From Pollenia angustigena (Eukaryota > Arthropoda > Insecta > Diptera > Polleniidae), in the NCBI GenBank assembly GCA_930367215.1, contig OV884058.1, positions 201,394,208 through 201,458,207 of the forward strand: a stretch of DNA of 64,000 nt, read 5' to 3'. This document shows, one piece after another, positions 44,801 to 56,111 of this stretch (position 1 is the stretch's first letter; the number at the start of each line of letters is the position of its first letter). Both the position numbers and the translations under genes were made by a program. Under the pieces are notes generated by a model, which was not told the origin of the DNA, did no database searches, and worked only from the letters and a program-made list of their open reading frames with translations.

Positions 44801-47750
44801 TTAATTAACTGTCTTTTACTTAATTTATTTTAATCTTAAAAACTTTTTAAAATCATAAAAATTCAGAGTTGATTTATTAAAAGTTGGCAGATGGAGAAAA
44901 GTTCGTTATGAATTAAGTCTGTGCCAACAAGCTGCTAAGCTTAATCGGCATTCTAGTTAGCAGCTCGTTGTACGTAGTGTACAAACTGTGGCTAACTTTT
45001 TGTTATGAATACGGCTGTTTGTCTTTCCAAAGACATTTAACGCTTGACCTTGTGTTTGCTGGATAAACTTGCTTTCTTCTCTAATACTGATATGCAGCAA
45101 AACAAATACAGTTTGAATTTTTGACCTCACTGATCTACATTTGGCAATTTACATTTACATTTTAGACCAAAAGATAAGATACTTCTAATTAAGTCTACAG
45201 CGCCCCATCTACTAGACAATATATTACGTTGTTCGACTTATTATTTCCATTTTGCGTGATATTATGCAACAAGTAGCACAATGATTTCAAATAAAATATG
45301 GATAAACTTTCATTCAATAACAAGTTAAACATAACCTATAAGCAAAACATAAACAACATGGTACGTTCCGGAAATAAAAAAAAGTCTGGAAGATAAAAAA
45401 CTTGGTATATGATTTTTTTTGGAAGTCGTGCACCTTAAAAAATCAAACAATATCTATTTTGATTACAAATTTTGTAAAATATTTGAATTTTAAAGATATT
45501 CTTATAACATTTTCCACTAAATAAAAAATTTATCATCTTCTAACGCGATTTGTTTGAAAAATTGGCAAAAATGATTATTGTTGCGGTAACATAAATATGC
45601 TTGTATTAAACATACTGGTCTGTTCTGCAAATCACTTTTACTCAAATTACGTGATTTCAAATAACATGTGCCTACTAAAACCACAGGTGTGATATTTTAG
45701 TGTTCCGTTTTTGTATGTTTTAATGTGATCTTCAGTGGCCGAAAGCACACCGAGAAACACAAAAACGTTATGACTTTCAGAACACCACAAAATCACACGT
45801 GTGATTGTAAAAACCCGTGATTTGAAATCACGTGATTTTCAGAACAGGTCCGATAGTATGTAAATTTAAAAATTTAGGAACATTTTCTCTGCATGCAAAA
45901 AGGATTTTGAGTAGAAAACAAAAGTGACCAAAGCATTTTGCAGACTTGATTTGAGTTGTATTTTAATGATCTGTAAATTTTGTTTTTTTTTTTTTTTTTT
46001 TTTTGCTACACTCCATGCGAGGAAAGAGTATGCTGTTTAAATATTCGAAATAAAAAAGCTCACAAAATTAAACTCGAATAAATTTTTTTAAATTCTTTTG
46101 GTTTTTTTTGTGTCTTCTAATAACAATTTTCTTTTGTGTTATAGAAACTTTGTAAAACTTTTTAACAAATTATTTAAACAAATAGAATCTGGGAATTTAT
46201 TTTTCATGGTGAGTAACATTTTATTATATAAATTTTCATATTAATTCGAATGTGTATTGTAAGTCAAATTAAAATGTATAAAGCTTCCCAGAGGTAACTA
46301 GAATGAGTGAAGAGGCCTAATAGAAGGCCTTATTTAGCAGTCACAAGCAGTTAGATGCCCTTCTCGCCGCATTCCATACTTATTTATTTTTTACACAGGC
46401 TGTCATTGGGCGCAAGGCCTTCCACACTTCCTTTAAAGACAACTTCGACCCCTTCCCAAAAGAAGGGAGTAAGGAAGGTCACTAAATATAAAAAGTAAAT
46501 AAAACTGAACACCTTCCTTTCTCCCTTCTCAAAGAAGGGAGTAGCGAATGTTTAATGAATATTTCAGAAGGAGTTTTAAAAAGAAGTTTATACCTTCTAG
46601 AAGGCATACTTCTGAAGGCAGGATATCATGCGAAGCGAATCTTTTAGAAAGGAGTATAGAGGCCTTCAAAAAAGCCTGTCACTTGAGGTCCTTTAAATAT
46701 TTACCGCTGGGTTTCATACTAAAATTTTCCAGGAATATTTTCTATGTACTGTAATAATTTTTGTTTGTATATTTCTACACATTTTAATAAATATGAAAAT
46801 TTATATTTGGGGGATTCACAAGGTAGTAATAAAGTTGTAAAGTCATACATATGTCTTAAAATATTTACAAGAAATATACAATGACTGCTGTGGGCTACCG
46901 CTTATAATTTAGATTTCTACTGTACAGTTATGACGAATCAATGAACACAGCATTAAAATCTATATTTTGTTTGAAATACAACAATATTTATTTTAAACAA
47001 TTGTAAAATATTATTAAGGACATTATGATGATATGACATGATATGACCTTGTTAATCCCCCAATTATATATTATTTAAATATAAAAGATATTTGTTAAGT
47101 TTTTTTTATTAACTTTACACACATACATACATTCATACATGCACTTAAAAAATAATGTAGGTACTTTTTAAATCATACAAAATAAAGATAAATATAGAGT
47201 GAAAAAAGACAATTAGTAAGAGCACAAATAAATAGTTTAAAGAAATAAAACAAATGTATTTTTTATAGATACTTACTCTACCAAAGCTTCAGTGGCATCT
47301 TTTGTATCCAAAGGTTTTGAGATTGTGTAACCCAGCAGACCAAAAAGTAGCGTTAACTATTATAAAAGAAATTTGTTACACAAAAACATTAATAACCTTT
47401 TATTTTAGTTTTCTCTTAAAAACTATTAAACAAAACCATATTCTTAATGCCTGCGAAAGTAAAACTATTTAGAATTGCATAAGTGCTAAAAATGTCTAAA
47501 AAATAAAAACAAAAAGTTAGAAGAACGAGTCATACAAAAACCGACTAGAGAATTTATACGTTTTCTTAAATAAAAAAAAAACCATTAAGTAAAAGTTTAC
47601 AATAAAAAAAACCAAGCTAAAAAGAAAGTTCAAGTTCTTGTATTTCAGCTTCATTAATATTCCGTAACTCGACGTATTTCAATAAAAAAAGAAAAAAGTA
47701 TTTAATACCCAACCAGCCACACACTTGCTTATTCACTTGCTCACTGTCAT
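38830..47750 (-). CDS. Secreted DUF4774-like protein, signal exon plus terminal block A (three exons)
   Basis: Exon 3 is 38830-40753 (acceptor tttgcag; the frame continues upstream of the internal Met). Exon 2 is 47277-47356 (acceptor ataatag, donor gtaagt). Exon 1 is tentatively 47745-47750, ATG ACA with donor gtgagc. Together they give 2010 bases, 669 aa. Exon 2 encodes a hydrophobic run LTLLFGLLGYTIS then KPLDTKDATEALV, so the product starts with a short signal peptide cleaved near residue 15. The split codon GA/A (phase 2) leads into VEKQRLIKFPEEVE. Next comes a predicted helical stretch (KRILQEIEKINQALGYVKK), a Gln-rich tract (about 344-372) and an Asn-rich tract. Residues about 578-622 hold GGIAIAGPGGVATAGSGG, TAIVGPGGYAL and LTIAGPGAKVIAIP. 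I identify that region as DUF4774-like. Function unknown, likely extracellular. Intron 2 (6.5 kb) is full of MITEs. The ATG exon is the weakest part. Confidence 0.75.
40978..41434. mobile_element. CAGCCGTATTCATAA MITE, copy 1 (TTA-flanked)
   Basis: Element at 40981-41431, tips CAGCCGTATTCATAA and inverse, flanked by TTA. It lies in intron 2 of the A transcript. Copy 2 is at 44635-45017. Confidence 0.8.
41435..42696. other. Intron stretch, nothing recognised
   Basis: AT-rich intronic DNA without a clear repeat end or exon. Confidence 0.5.
42697..42890. repeat. Repeat with CACCCAGAGAAAAAC end
   Basis: Begins cacccagagaaaaacatttt and contains several accatattatggt-type palindromes. It resembles the elements near 54.3 and 58.7 kb at the tip. 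No matching right end, so it is probably truncated. Confidence 0.45.
42891..43352. other. Intron stretch, nothing recognised
   Basis: No feature seen. Confidence 0.45.
43353..44123. mobile_element. CCCAACAAACACG element (TA-flanked)
   Basis: Element at 43355-44121 with perfect 13-bp tips CCCAACAAACACG, flanked by TA. Subterminal parts are rich in tttgatatcaaa-type motifs. A lone left-type end (cccaacaaacacacgg) follows at 44145. Confidence 0.8.
44375..44584. mobile_element. Foldback MITE family M1, copy 3
   Basis: 44378-44581, GGCCCGTTTTCACAAC to ...ggtaagttgtg. The last bases of the right tip are missing, yet TTA occurs on both sides. Confidence 0.7.
44635..45017. mobile_element. CAGCCGTATTCATAA MITE, copy 2
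   Basis: 383 bp, close to 40981-41431. A tttaatgtcaaa-like centre and cagctcgttgtacg are shared. Flanked by ttt on both sides. Confidence 0.75.
45018..45613. other. Intron stretch, nothing recognised
   Basis: No feature seen. Confidence 0.45.
45614..45856. mobile_element. CTGTTCTG-ended MITE
   Basis: Inverted ends ctgttctgcaaatcac (45620) and gtgattttcagaacag (ending 45847), with cacgtgatt/aatcacgtg repeats inside. About 230 bp. TSD unclear. Confidence 0.6.
45979..46004. repeat. Poly-T run
   Basis: About 25 consecutive T in intron 2. Confidence 0.9.
46285..46711. repeat. GAAGGC-rich repeat, copy 1
   Basis: Many gaaggcc / ggccttc motifs, right end ccgctggg. Related to 50555-50993. Boundaries approximate. 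Confidence 0.45.
46712..47276. other. Intron stretch next to exon 2
   Basis: AT-rich, with a short catac-type run at 47118-47140. No feature besides splice sites of exon 2. Confidence 0.45.
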
Positions 47751-48000
47751 CGATACAAAAGATCAAGTTAATAAATTATCAAATGAAAGACAGATTTCAG
47801 TATTTTGGATTGAAGTGACAACGTGTTTTCTTTTCAATTTCCTCCTCCTCTTTCTCATTCACTTTTCACGGCATAAATGTGTGCGTGTGTGTGTGACACT
47901 GATCATTTGCATGTTGAAATTATTAAGTATGTTTGTCGCCTTGAACATGATTCTGGCACAGCTTAAGAGAAATGCGGTCAAGTATATACTTTTTTTTTAA
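47751..48000 (-). promoter_or_regulatory. Candidate promoter and 5' UTR of the A transcript
   Basis: Sequence upstream of the tentative ATG at 47750. A minus-strand atcagtgt near 47897 resembles an arthropod initiator, and tatata lies near 47986. Spacing is not canonical. A GT-rich run is at 47880-47893. Weak evidence. Confidence 0.2.
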
Positions 48001-48350
48001 TTTTTGTTGAAATTTTTTATTAAGAAAAAGTCTGAGCTAATTTTTTTTTAAACAATTTGTTTTTTTTTTTTTTTTTTTGTTAACGAAAGAATTTTAATAG
48101 ATTTTTTTAAATGTTTGCATGCACGCAGATTAGGGTTCCCTATTTCCCGTTTTTTTTTTCTATTAATGGCATACAATAATTTTTTTCGTAAATAAAGATA
48201 GGTAAAGTTATACGACCGTTATCACACGCCATCGCTATGTTGAAAAAACAAACAATTTCTTGTGCCCACATAAAATTGGCTCGTGACAACTTGTTGTTTG
48301 ATCGCACAACGATGTCAGACATTACTGCATTTTCATATACTTAACTTGAA

Positions 48351-48651
48351 GGCCACACGATCAAGTTTTGCCTTTCAATTTGCAATACACTCTCACTTTT
48401 TTACTAATACATTCACACTTTTTAAATTGACTACGAGATTGCTTTCAATTTCACCTTTCCATTTGTTCGGCAATTTTAATTTAAATTTAACACCTGATTA
48501 CATGTTTGTCTTTATAAATTGTTTTCTTGATGACATCTTTAAAGTAAATTGCTTACAAATTGATTGCAGCCTATGTCACAGCTTTCAATTAAGTTAATTT
48601 TGACAAGCAGTATATGTAAAAGACTATCACGAACAACTTGATCGTGTGGCC
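48351..48651. mobile_element. GGCCACACGATCAAG MITE, copy 2
   Basis: About 300 bp, same tips and body as 29368-29678 (for example gacaagcagtatatgtaaaa). Confidence 0.75.
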
Positions 48652-48687
48652 GCAGGGAAAATGTAATTTTGTTTGTTAACGCCGGTT

Positions 48688-48861
48688 CACACACGTCAAG
48701 TCTTAAGCTTTTAGGAGAGAAGGGAAAATAGAATGCCATTTCTTAACCCTCTCCTCTAAAAACTCAAGACTTGACGAATCAAACTTGACGGGTGTGAATG
48801 AAATTTCTTCCCCTTTTCTCCTAAAAACTCAAGACTTGACTAGTCAAACTTGACGTGTATA
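48688..48861. mobile_element. ACACGTCAAG foldback MITE
   Basis: Inverted ends cacacgtcaagtcttaag near 48690 and cttgacgtgtata near 48849. ctcctaaaaactcaagactt occurs twice inside (48753 and 48820). Short hairpin-forming repeat. Confidence 0.6.
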
Positions 48862-50554
48862 CTAATTGTTACTCATAACCCTGACCCCACAAGCAATTAG
48901 TTTGAGCACTTCATAACTCTTTGGCGTTAAGTCCGAAACTGTAGTTTTTCATAATACTAAATTTAGAAATATTATCTTGGTGTATTTTATAGACCTTTTT
49001 CCTAAAGAGCAGATGATTACAAATAGAAGCAGTTGTTATTGATACCAAACGAAAGAAAAAAATTAAAATTGGATTAAAGCCAATCAAGAACTCAAAATGC
49101 GCTTTACGCAACGGCAAAGATATATGTGTTAGAATACACGCTTAACAAAAAATGTAATAATACATTGCTGAGCATACACCTTTTTAACATTAGCTGTCGG
49201 AGTTGTTTTTTTAAAGGTAAAAAAAAAAAAACAAATTATGACGAAGAAATCTTAATTATGTACCTTTAAAACACTGCAAATAAATTTAACTCACCTATCA
49301 CTTGATTTGAAAGCTTTCTTTTTTTTGTAATAAACATTTTAGCATATTTTTTTAATTTATGTTCTAAGATTTGTACGCGCTCGCCACCTGAAGATATAAG
49401 CTTTTACTTTGGCCATTTGGCGCAGTTATTCAGCCAGCGCAATTGCTTGTGTTAAGACATAACATATTGTCCGTGTGGCCAGGGGGTTATAAGTGTTGTT
49501 GCATTATACCCGTTCACCACAACAAAAAACATGAAAATAATAATTCTATCAATGTTTTGATCTTGTGCACACAAAACAATGGCTCATCAAGGCGGGATGA
49601 TAGATATAATCAATAGTTATAATTGAAAATAAATTGTCATTTTAAGCAGAAAAACGAACTCTATCCAAAAAAAACTTTATCGTTTGTATTGTTGAAAAAA
49701 AAAAAAGTTTCAGACATTAGGGTCGAAAATACGTAAAATCGTTATTAAATATTAGTTTTTCTTAAAATAAAAAAAAAATTAACATTCCTTTATATAATAT
49801 GTTGAACAATTTGTCGGACAATGGCCTGGCCTAAAATTCGTTAATATCGCTTTTAGATTTTTGCCAACATTTCGTTCCTTTACCCAGTTGAAATTCTCAA
49901 ATAAAAATTTTTTTTATGTTTTTGTTGTTTGGCCAATGTAATTGTTTATAAAATATGATTTTATTTTAGCTAATTTTTTTTAATAATGTTAAAAATGATA
50001 TTCGCGGACCTTAAATGGTCCAAGTCAAAAAAAATATTCTTTCTTTTGGCTAAAATTTAAGCCAAATAACCTGTAATAGAGTTTTAGAAATTATTCATCT
50101 AAAAAATCCCGAGAATTTTAAGGGTATTTTTCCCGGGAATTTGGGGCAATTATTTTATGTGAACCCTATCTTCTGTAAAAATGTTAAAAAATGTTTAACT
50201 TTGATAAATTAATTATTTCTTTTTATTTTAATTAATCTAAAAAAAAAATTTAATCAAAGATTAAGAGAAAAAGCTGTGCTTATAAATCTTTATTAGAAGA
50301 AGCTAATTAAAAAGTCTTAGCGAGGTTTTTGTCATAAATGAAGATTTTAGTTAAACGGTTTTTTTTTCAGATTTATATATAGTATACACATACATATTGC
50401 TAATTTGCTGCAACATCGTCATAAATCAAAAATATTAATTTTATAGAAAACAACTTTAACAACATTTTATTCGTCTCTCACAACTTTAGTTTATAATATC
50501 TTTATATGAAAAAATTACCACTACACAAATAACTCGATTTTTTATGCATTTGTG

Positions 50555-50993
50555 CCCAGCAGGCATTTTCCCAGCGGTAAACTCAGAAGACATTCTTACT
50601 TAAGGCCTTTTAAAAGGCCTGCTTAAAAATTGCTTTGATTAAATTACTATTATTTTCTAACTGCTAAAGAATGCCTCATAGAAGGCCTCGGCTCTTTGGT
50701 GTAAAATATAAGATACACCTTCCACACTCGCTTCTATGAGAAGGGAGTAGAGAAGGAGTAACATTTTTTGTGTTGTTTTTTTGCACAAGCAAAAGCAAAA
50801 TAATTATTTTTTTTGATCCCGTTACCATTCTTATGTACCTGCTAAGGAAGCGAAAGCGGAAGGCTTTCTCCGCAATGAAAACGTGTGTAAAAAAGATATG
50901 AGTATGGAATGGAGCGAGCAGGCCTTGTATATGCAAAAGGAGGAGTACAGAGGACTTCTAGAAGGCATCCGTACTCCTTTTTTTCCCGCTGGG
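50555..50993. mobile_element. CCCAGC-ended GAAGGC-rich element, copy 2
   Basis: Tips cccagcagg (50555) and cccgctggg (50985-50993). Interior has ggccttttaaaaggcc and gaagggagtag motifs. Related to 46285-46711. Confidence 0.5.
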
Positions 50994-51370
50994 TTGTATA
51001 ATAATCTCATCATTAACGGATCAGCTTCACGAGCAAAATACCCGTATATAAGTTAATTTTTTAATCATAAATGATACTATCGTTGTGAGAAAATAGTACC
51101 CTACCGATGAATCACATGAAAGAATCATTTGTGATACAATTTTCTGATTCTCTTTTTGAGAATTTTAATGTTAATTTTTATAATCACTTTATGATTATTG
51201 AACCAGCTTTATTTTGAACCAAACGAAAGTTATCGGAAGAAGGAACAATTTGCACTAACATTTATGTTCATAAATTATCAGTATTTTTTAGGCTTCTTTT
51301 TATTTGTGTGGCTGACACGAAAGCTTCTATTTTTATTTTCTTTATTTGGCAAAAACAAAAATTCCAAATA
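50994..51370. other. AT-rich stretch, nothing recognised
   Basis: Contains several aatcatt/atgatt motifs but no defined repeat. Confidence 0.4.
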
Positions 51371-51857
51371 TTCACAGAAAAAATTAAAAATTTTCTCTAA
51401 TCACCAATTTTATACCAAATTCATAGAATCAAGCAACCCATTTGTTGACTTTGCACATATTACCAAAATGATTGTATTGATTACTAAAAATTGTAAAAAT
51501 TTAATATTTTGAATATTTTTTTTTTCAATAAATGATATTTTTAATTTTAATTAAAAAAATTATCAAAAAACTTTGCCATTTCAAACAATGTGTTGATTGA
51601 TTTTGACAATTTCCAAAAACAATTTCACAAGTTTAAATTATTTTATTTTAAACGAAATAATATTTTGTTATTCGATTATTATTTTAATTCAAAATTTATT
51701 TCAAAACAACTAAAACGTTAATTAAATCAAAATTATATTTTTAATTTTCGTTCAACAAAAAAAAATAATTGATTCAATTATCACATTAATTAAGTTTTAA
51801 TACTTTTACAATAATTTTTTTAATTGATAAAAAACTACTAATAATTTTTTCTGTGTT
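51371..51857. mobile_element. CAC-ended TIR element (TT-flanked)
   Basis: Element at 51373-51855, tips CACAGAAAAAATTA and inverse, flanked by tt on both sides. 483 bp, AT-rich, non-coding. Confidence 0.6.
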
Positions 51858-52226
51858 AAACAATCATTATTTTATCATATCAATGAATCATATATGAATT
51901 CTTTTTCTATGCCTCAAGTGATAAATCAGTTTTTGATCTGAACAGACTTATTTAGGCGATTTTTACAAACTTGCTAGCTGGGTTATATTTAGAATTTCGG
52001 ATTTTTGACTTATGACGCTGTTGAAGCAAATGAGTGATTTATTAAAAGCCCAATATTAACCCTAAAGAAAAGTTGGGTGCAAGTGTCGCCAAGTCACCTG
52101 TTTGGCCAACTATTTTTGTGACTTTTTGGTGACATTGTCTACGAAGTGTCTACACATTTTTATTTTTGCCTTCAATACGAAAAAATTTTGTTACATATTA
52201 AAAGTATGTTATAAGTTATTTTATTT
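51858..52226. other. Stretch without recognised feature
   Basis: Nothing identified. Confidence 0.45.
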
Positions 52227-53313
52227 TTTATACCCTCCACCACAATTAGTTGTGAAGAGGGTATATTAAGTTTGTCATTCCGTGTGAAACTTTTTTATTA
52301 TTCACCTCAGACCCCGTAAAGTATATATATTCTGGGTCCTTGAGTAATTCTAAGTCGATTTAGCCATGTCCGTCTGTCTGTCCGTCTGTTGAAAACACGC
52401 TCACTTTCGAACACCTCAAAAGAAATTAACAAACTTAGTGCCAAATTGCTTGTAGTTATCCTAAGCAGTTTGGGATTGAAATCCAGCAAAATCGGTGCAG
52501 TAGGACCAGAGCTATGAATCAAAATGTGGAACCACCACCTAAAAAAATTGATAATTTTGTTACAAAAAATAACATAAATGCTGGAACATGTCACGGAATG
52601 AGATAAGATTTTGGAAACATTTGTTCTATTTGACTGGAAATCACGCTGTAAAATTTCGTGAAGATCCGTCCATAATTTACCCTAAGCCCCATATAAACAC
52701 TACTCCCGGAAAAAAGTTTAGTACGCCTAAAACCGTAAAAAATAACGCTAGCGTAACAAAATTTGGTACGTCACAGTTTTTTAGGACTAGAAATAACACT
52801 GTGAAATTGCGCGACGATCGGTCCATAATTTACCTTAGGCCCCATATAAACCCTACTACCGGAAAACAGTTTAGTACGCCTAAAACCGTAAAAAAAATGC
52901 AATCATAACAAATTTTGGCTCGTCACAGTTTTATAGGACTATAAATGATACTGTAAAATTTCGTGAAGATCGGTACATAATTTACCCTAGGTCCCATAGA
53001 AACCCTACTCCCGGAAAACAGTTTAGTACACCTAAAACCATAATTAATAATGCTATCATAACAGAAATTGGTACGTAACAGTTTTAAAGGACTAGAAATG
53101 ACGCTGTGAAATTTCGTGATGTTCGGTCCATAATTTACCCTAGGCCCCATATAAACACTACTACCGGAAAACAGTTTAGTCGCCTAAAACCATAATTAAT
53201 AACAAATCGTCACAGTTTAAGATAATAATTACATCATATAGATATTACTCCTTAAACATTCGAACTGTTGGTGGAGGGTATCAAAGATTCGGTACAGCCG
53301 AATATAGCACTCT
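52227..53313. mobile_element. Dispersed TACCC..GGGTA repeat, copy 2, with internal tandem array
   Basis: Starts tataccctccaccacaatta with a hairpin into gagggtata, then a gtccgtctgtctgtccgtct run. It ends ggtggagggtatcaaagatt. The middle holds four units of about 150 bp (starting near 52632, 52786, 52936 and 53091), each with gatcggtccataatttaccc-like and ccggaaaacagtttagtacg-like blocks. Class unresolved; the layout is common in fly genomes. Confidence 0.6.
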
Positions 53314-53969
53314 AACATGTTTTATAATAAAGTAATTGAATGTTAAAAAAGCCAATTTTATTTCCATCTGCATCTACTTTAAAAAAGTACAAAAGTGTAG
53401 ACTAGATTTTCTAAAATATACTAGTGATTCTCTGGTTGCAATGCCTACAATATGGTCCCAAAAGTATCAATAAAAGCAATAGTACCAACGTCAGTAGTAG
53501 ATTTCCAATGACACGCACATATTAAATATTTATAGTAAATAACATTGTTTGGAGTATAATAAGTCACTAGTACTAGTGACTGTATCAGTTGTGAATCAGT
53601 ACAGATTCACTAGTGAAATTTCCTGCAGGGAAACTTTAAAAAGTAATCGCACATTAATGCTCTTCGCAATAAGACATACATAGATGCTGTAAGGTAAGTA
53701 AAAAAGATATATAACATTTGAAGAGCCACGACATTTTCTTACAACAAAACATTAAGTGTGTAAAGCTGTTCGTTACGTTCGTCAGTTTTTATATGCGCTG
53801 AATAAATGGCTTTCAAAGTGGGAACTCGCCATATAAAATTCATGTCTGCCGTAGGCGAGATGGTAAGCGATACTTTAACGTTTCCCTTTATAAACCTGCT
53901 TCGTTCGAAGCTCCTTTTTTAATTGGGGTATTACATAAAAGATTTAAATAAATTAAAATTTACCTCATA
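53314..53969. other. Stretch with short inverted motifs only
   Basis: actagtgatt (53421) and attcactagt (53607) form an imperfect inverted pair. Nothing else is recognised. Confidence 0.4.
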
Positions 53970-54457
53970 AAATATAAAATAAAATATTTTACTTCTTCCT
54001 AAGACATATTATTTTATACTTCATAAGCTAGCCACTACTATATTATAGTTACCTGCGACCATGTTAGAATTATATCATTATAATCACATATAATTGTATG
54101 ATTCATAGTTTGTTAACAAAATGTTCCTCTCTTTTTAAGATCAGCATTTATGGTAGATAAACAATCATGCTTTTATTTGTGATTAACAAAATATTGTTTT
54201 AAATAACCATAACATGGTCAAAAAGAACCCTTATATAGTTGGATCATACTTATGGAGAACCATTTCAGCAAATATATGGTTTTTAGTCACATAATATGTT
54301 TGAGGTTACCATTATATGTTCGAAAATATGTATGCGTTTTCTTGGGTGTGTAATTAAAAATATTAAATTAACTTTGAAATAATAAACAAACAAAGAATAT
54401 TTAATCAATTCGTCGCATAAATAAAAGATACCTTGTTGTAGTTACATTGCATATATA
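53970..54457. repeat. Repeat H, copy I
   Basis: Matches 57146-57300, 57490-57648, 58697-58759 and 59955-60062 in the same order. Motifs include tacctgcgaccatgt, ccataacatggtcaaaaaga and ggttaccattatatgttcga. This copy lacks the later insertions and serves as the empty-site reference. Confidence 0.7.
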
Positions 54458-56111
54458 CACTCACAATATTCTGTACGTAAAATTAACTGAAATTGTAAAT
54501 GAAAATTAAATTAAAAACCGGTCTACTTATTTTATAAATTTGATGAACTTTAGCCTAATTAAAACTATTAAAAAATTTGGATTAAAAACCATAAATAGTT
54601 CAACAAAATAACCACAATACTGATTATTGTTAAAGCTAAGGCACGAGCTCTATGTTTGCATTTGTCCTTCAAGTTGTACTGAAAAAGGTCAACAAGAAAA
54701 AGAAAGACAAAAAAATGAAAAACAAAAACAAATAATGTACATTGAACTTCAAGAAGAATTCTTGACAAAAGTACGAAAAAGCAGAAGTAAGGAAAAAACA
54801 TGTAAAAATAAATTAAAATAGATAATCTTTCAAAAAGCTAATTTCGATCTACCAAAGATTAAAATACAATTTGGTTTAAGGATTGATGTTTGACTATTGA
54901 CGTCAGCAGTCGTCGATGGCTGCGAGTGTTAAACGGCAAGCCCTCTGAGGAGATTGAGTGGTTGCAATCGAAACATGTAAGGGTAACCTGTCCGTAATAA
55001 CGCCTGGGTTCGAGCCCAGCTTCAGTCAAGAATGAAAAATTATCAATAAATTTTAATTAATTTCATGTTGTAAAATTCCTTTCTTCATAAAAATAATTTA
55101 ATGAAAATTAAATTTGATGAACTTTAGCCTAATTTAAAATATTAAAAAATTTGGATGTTTCATTCATTTTTAACAAAAAGTTCATTTTATTTTCACTGTC
55201 AAAAATTCAACACCATATTCCGTAAAATCAAATAAATATTCAGTTATTTTGTAAAATTTTACTAACAAAAATTCAACACCATATTCAGTAAAAACAATTA
55301 AATATTCAGTTATTTTATTAAATTCAGTAATTTTCGTTTACTACAAAAGAGCCGAATTTCTAAAAAATGCCAGACAGACACCTGTCCGCTTGTTTTTCTT
55401 ATAGGGAGGATATTATTTTTTACTTAGCCTGTTACACACGTTTGTTTTACTTTTGTTGTACTGACCACGTTGTTTACAGAAGAACCCTCAATTATAAGAC
55501 ACCAGCAGCATGACCGATATGACTTCGCAATTATTTTACTTTTAAAATTTGATGTATTTAACTAAATTATGTTAACAAATAGAAAATGGGAATTGCTTAC
55601 ACAAAACAAGCAATTCATTTTTTATAGATTAGTAAAAATTAATTTTTGGTAGTAAAATCATATAAAACAACTGAATATTTAATTGTTTTTACTGAATATG
55701 GTGTTGAATTTTTGACAGTAAAATTTTATAAAATAGCTGTATATTTATTTGTTTTTACGGAATATGTTGTTAATTTTTTGACAATTAATTTATATAAGAT
55801 AACTGAATATTCATTTGTTTTTACGGAATTCGCGGTTGAATTTTTGACAGTAAAAATTAAATGAACTTTTCGTTGCTTTAAATTACATTTTTATTTAATT
55901 TAACATAAAGAAGAATTTAACTCAATCAACGGACAATATTAACTGCAACTAAAAATCCGTATTAATATGCACTCAGTTTTTTAAATAACTGTTAGAATCA
56001 GTTAAAAATAAATTTGCTTGGAATTTTAAATGTTTATTTATTTAAAAATGACTGAACGGAATATTTCTTAAATAAACTACAGTCCGTTACTGTAACAATA
56101 TTGTGAGTGTA
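54456..56111. mobile_element. CACTCA-ended TIR element D1 (TA-flanked)
   Basis: Element at 54458-56109, tips CACTCACAATATT and inverse, flanked by TA (54456-54457 and 56110-56111). It hosts a B-box repeat unit. A region of diverged repeats (tcagttattttgtaaaattt type) runs from 55190 to 55860. A 384-bp relative is at 63304-63687. The right TA is shared with the adjoining element E2. Confidence 0.75.
54537..55156 (+). repeat. B-box-bearing repeat unit, copy c
   Basis: A full unit bounded by two direct copies of a segment of about 46 bp (aatttgatgaactttagcct and following). The B-box-like ggttcgagccc is near 55009. It diverges from copies a and b by small indels. Confidence 0.6.

Larger units (their letters stand above)
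48131..50168. mobile_element. TAGGGTTC-ended, CCCG-containing element
   Basis: Short inverted tips tagggttc (48131) and gaacccta (50161-50168), with cccg / cccgggaa motifs just inside both ends, as in the element at 4389-6409. It hosts two MITEs. The rest (48870-50100) is AT-rich with no coding frame. TSD not seen. Confidence 0.4.

Noticed and set aside
49274..49330. Minus-strand ATG exon with gtgagt donor as first exon of the secreted protein
   Set aside because: It ends in phase 1, which would frame-shift the signal exon into a stop; the peptide is basic and not signal-like.
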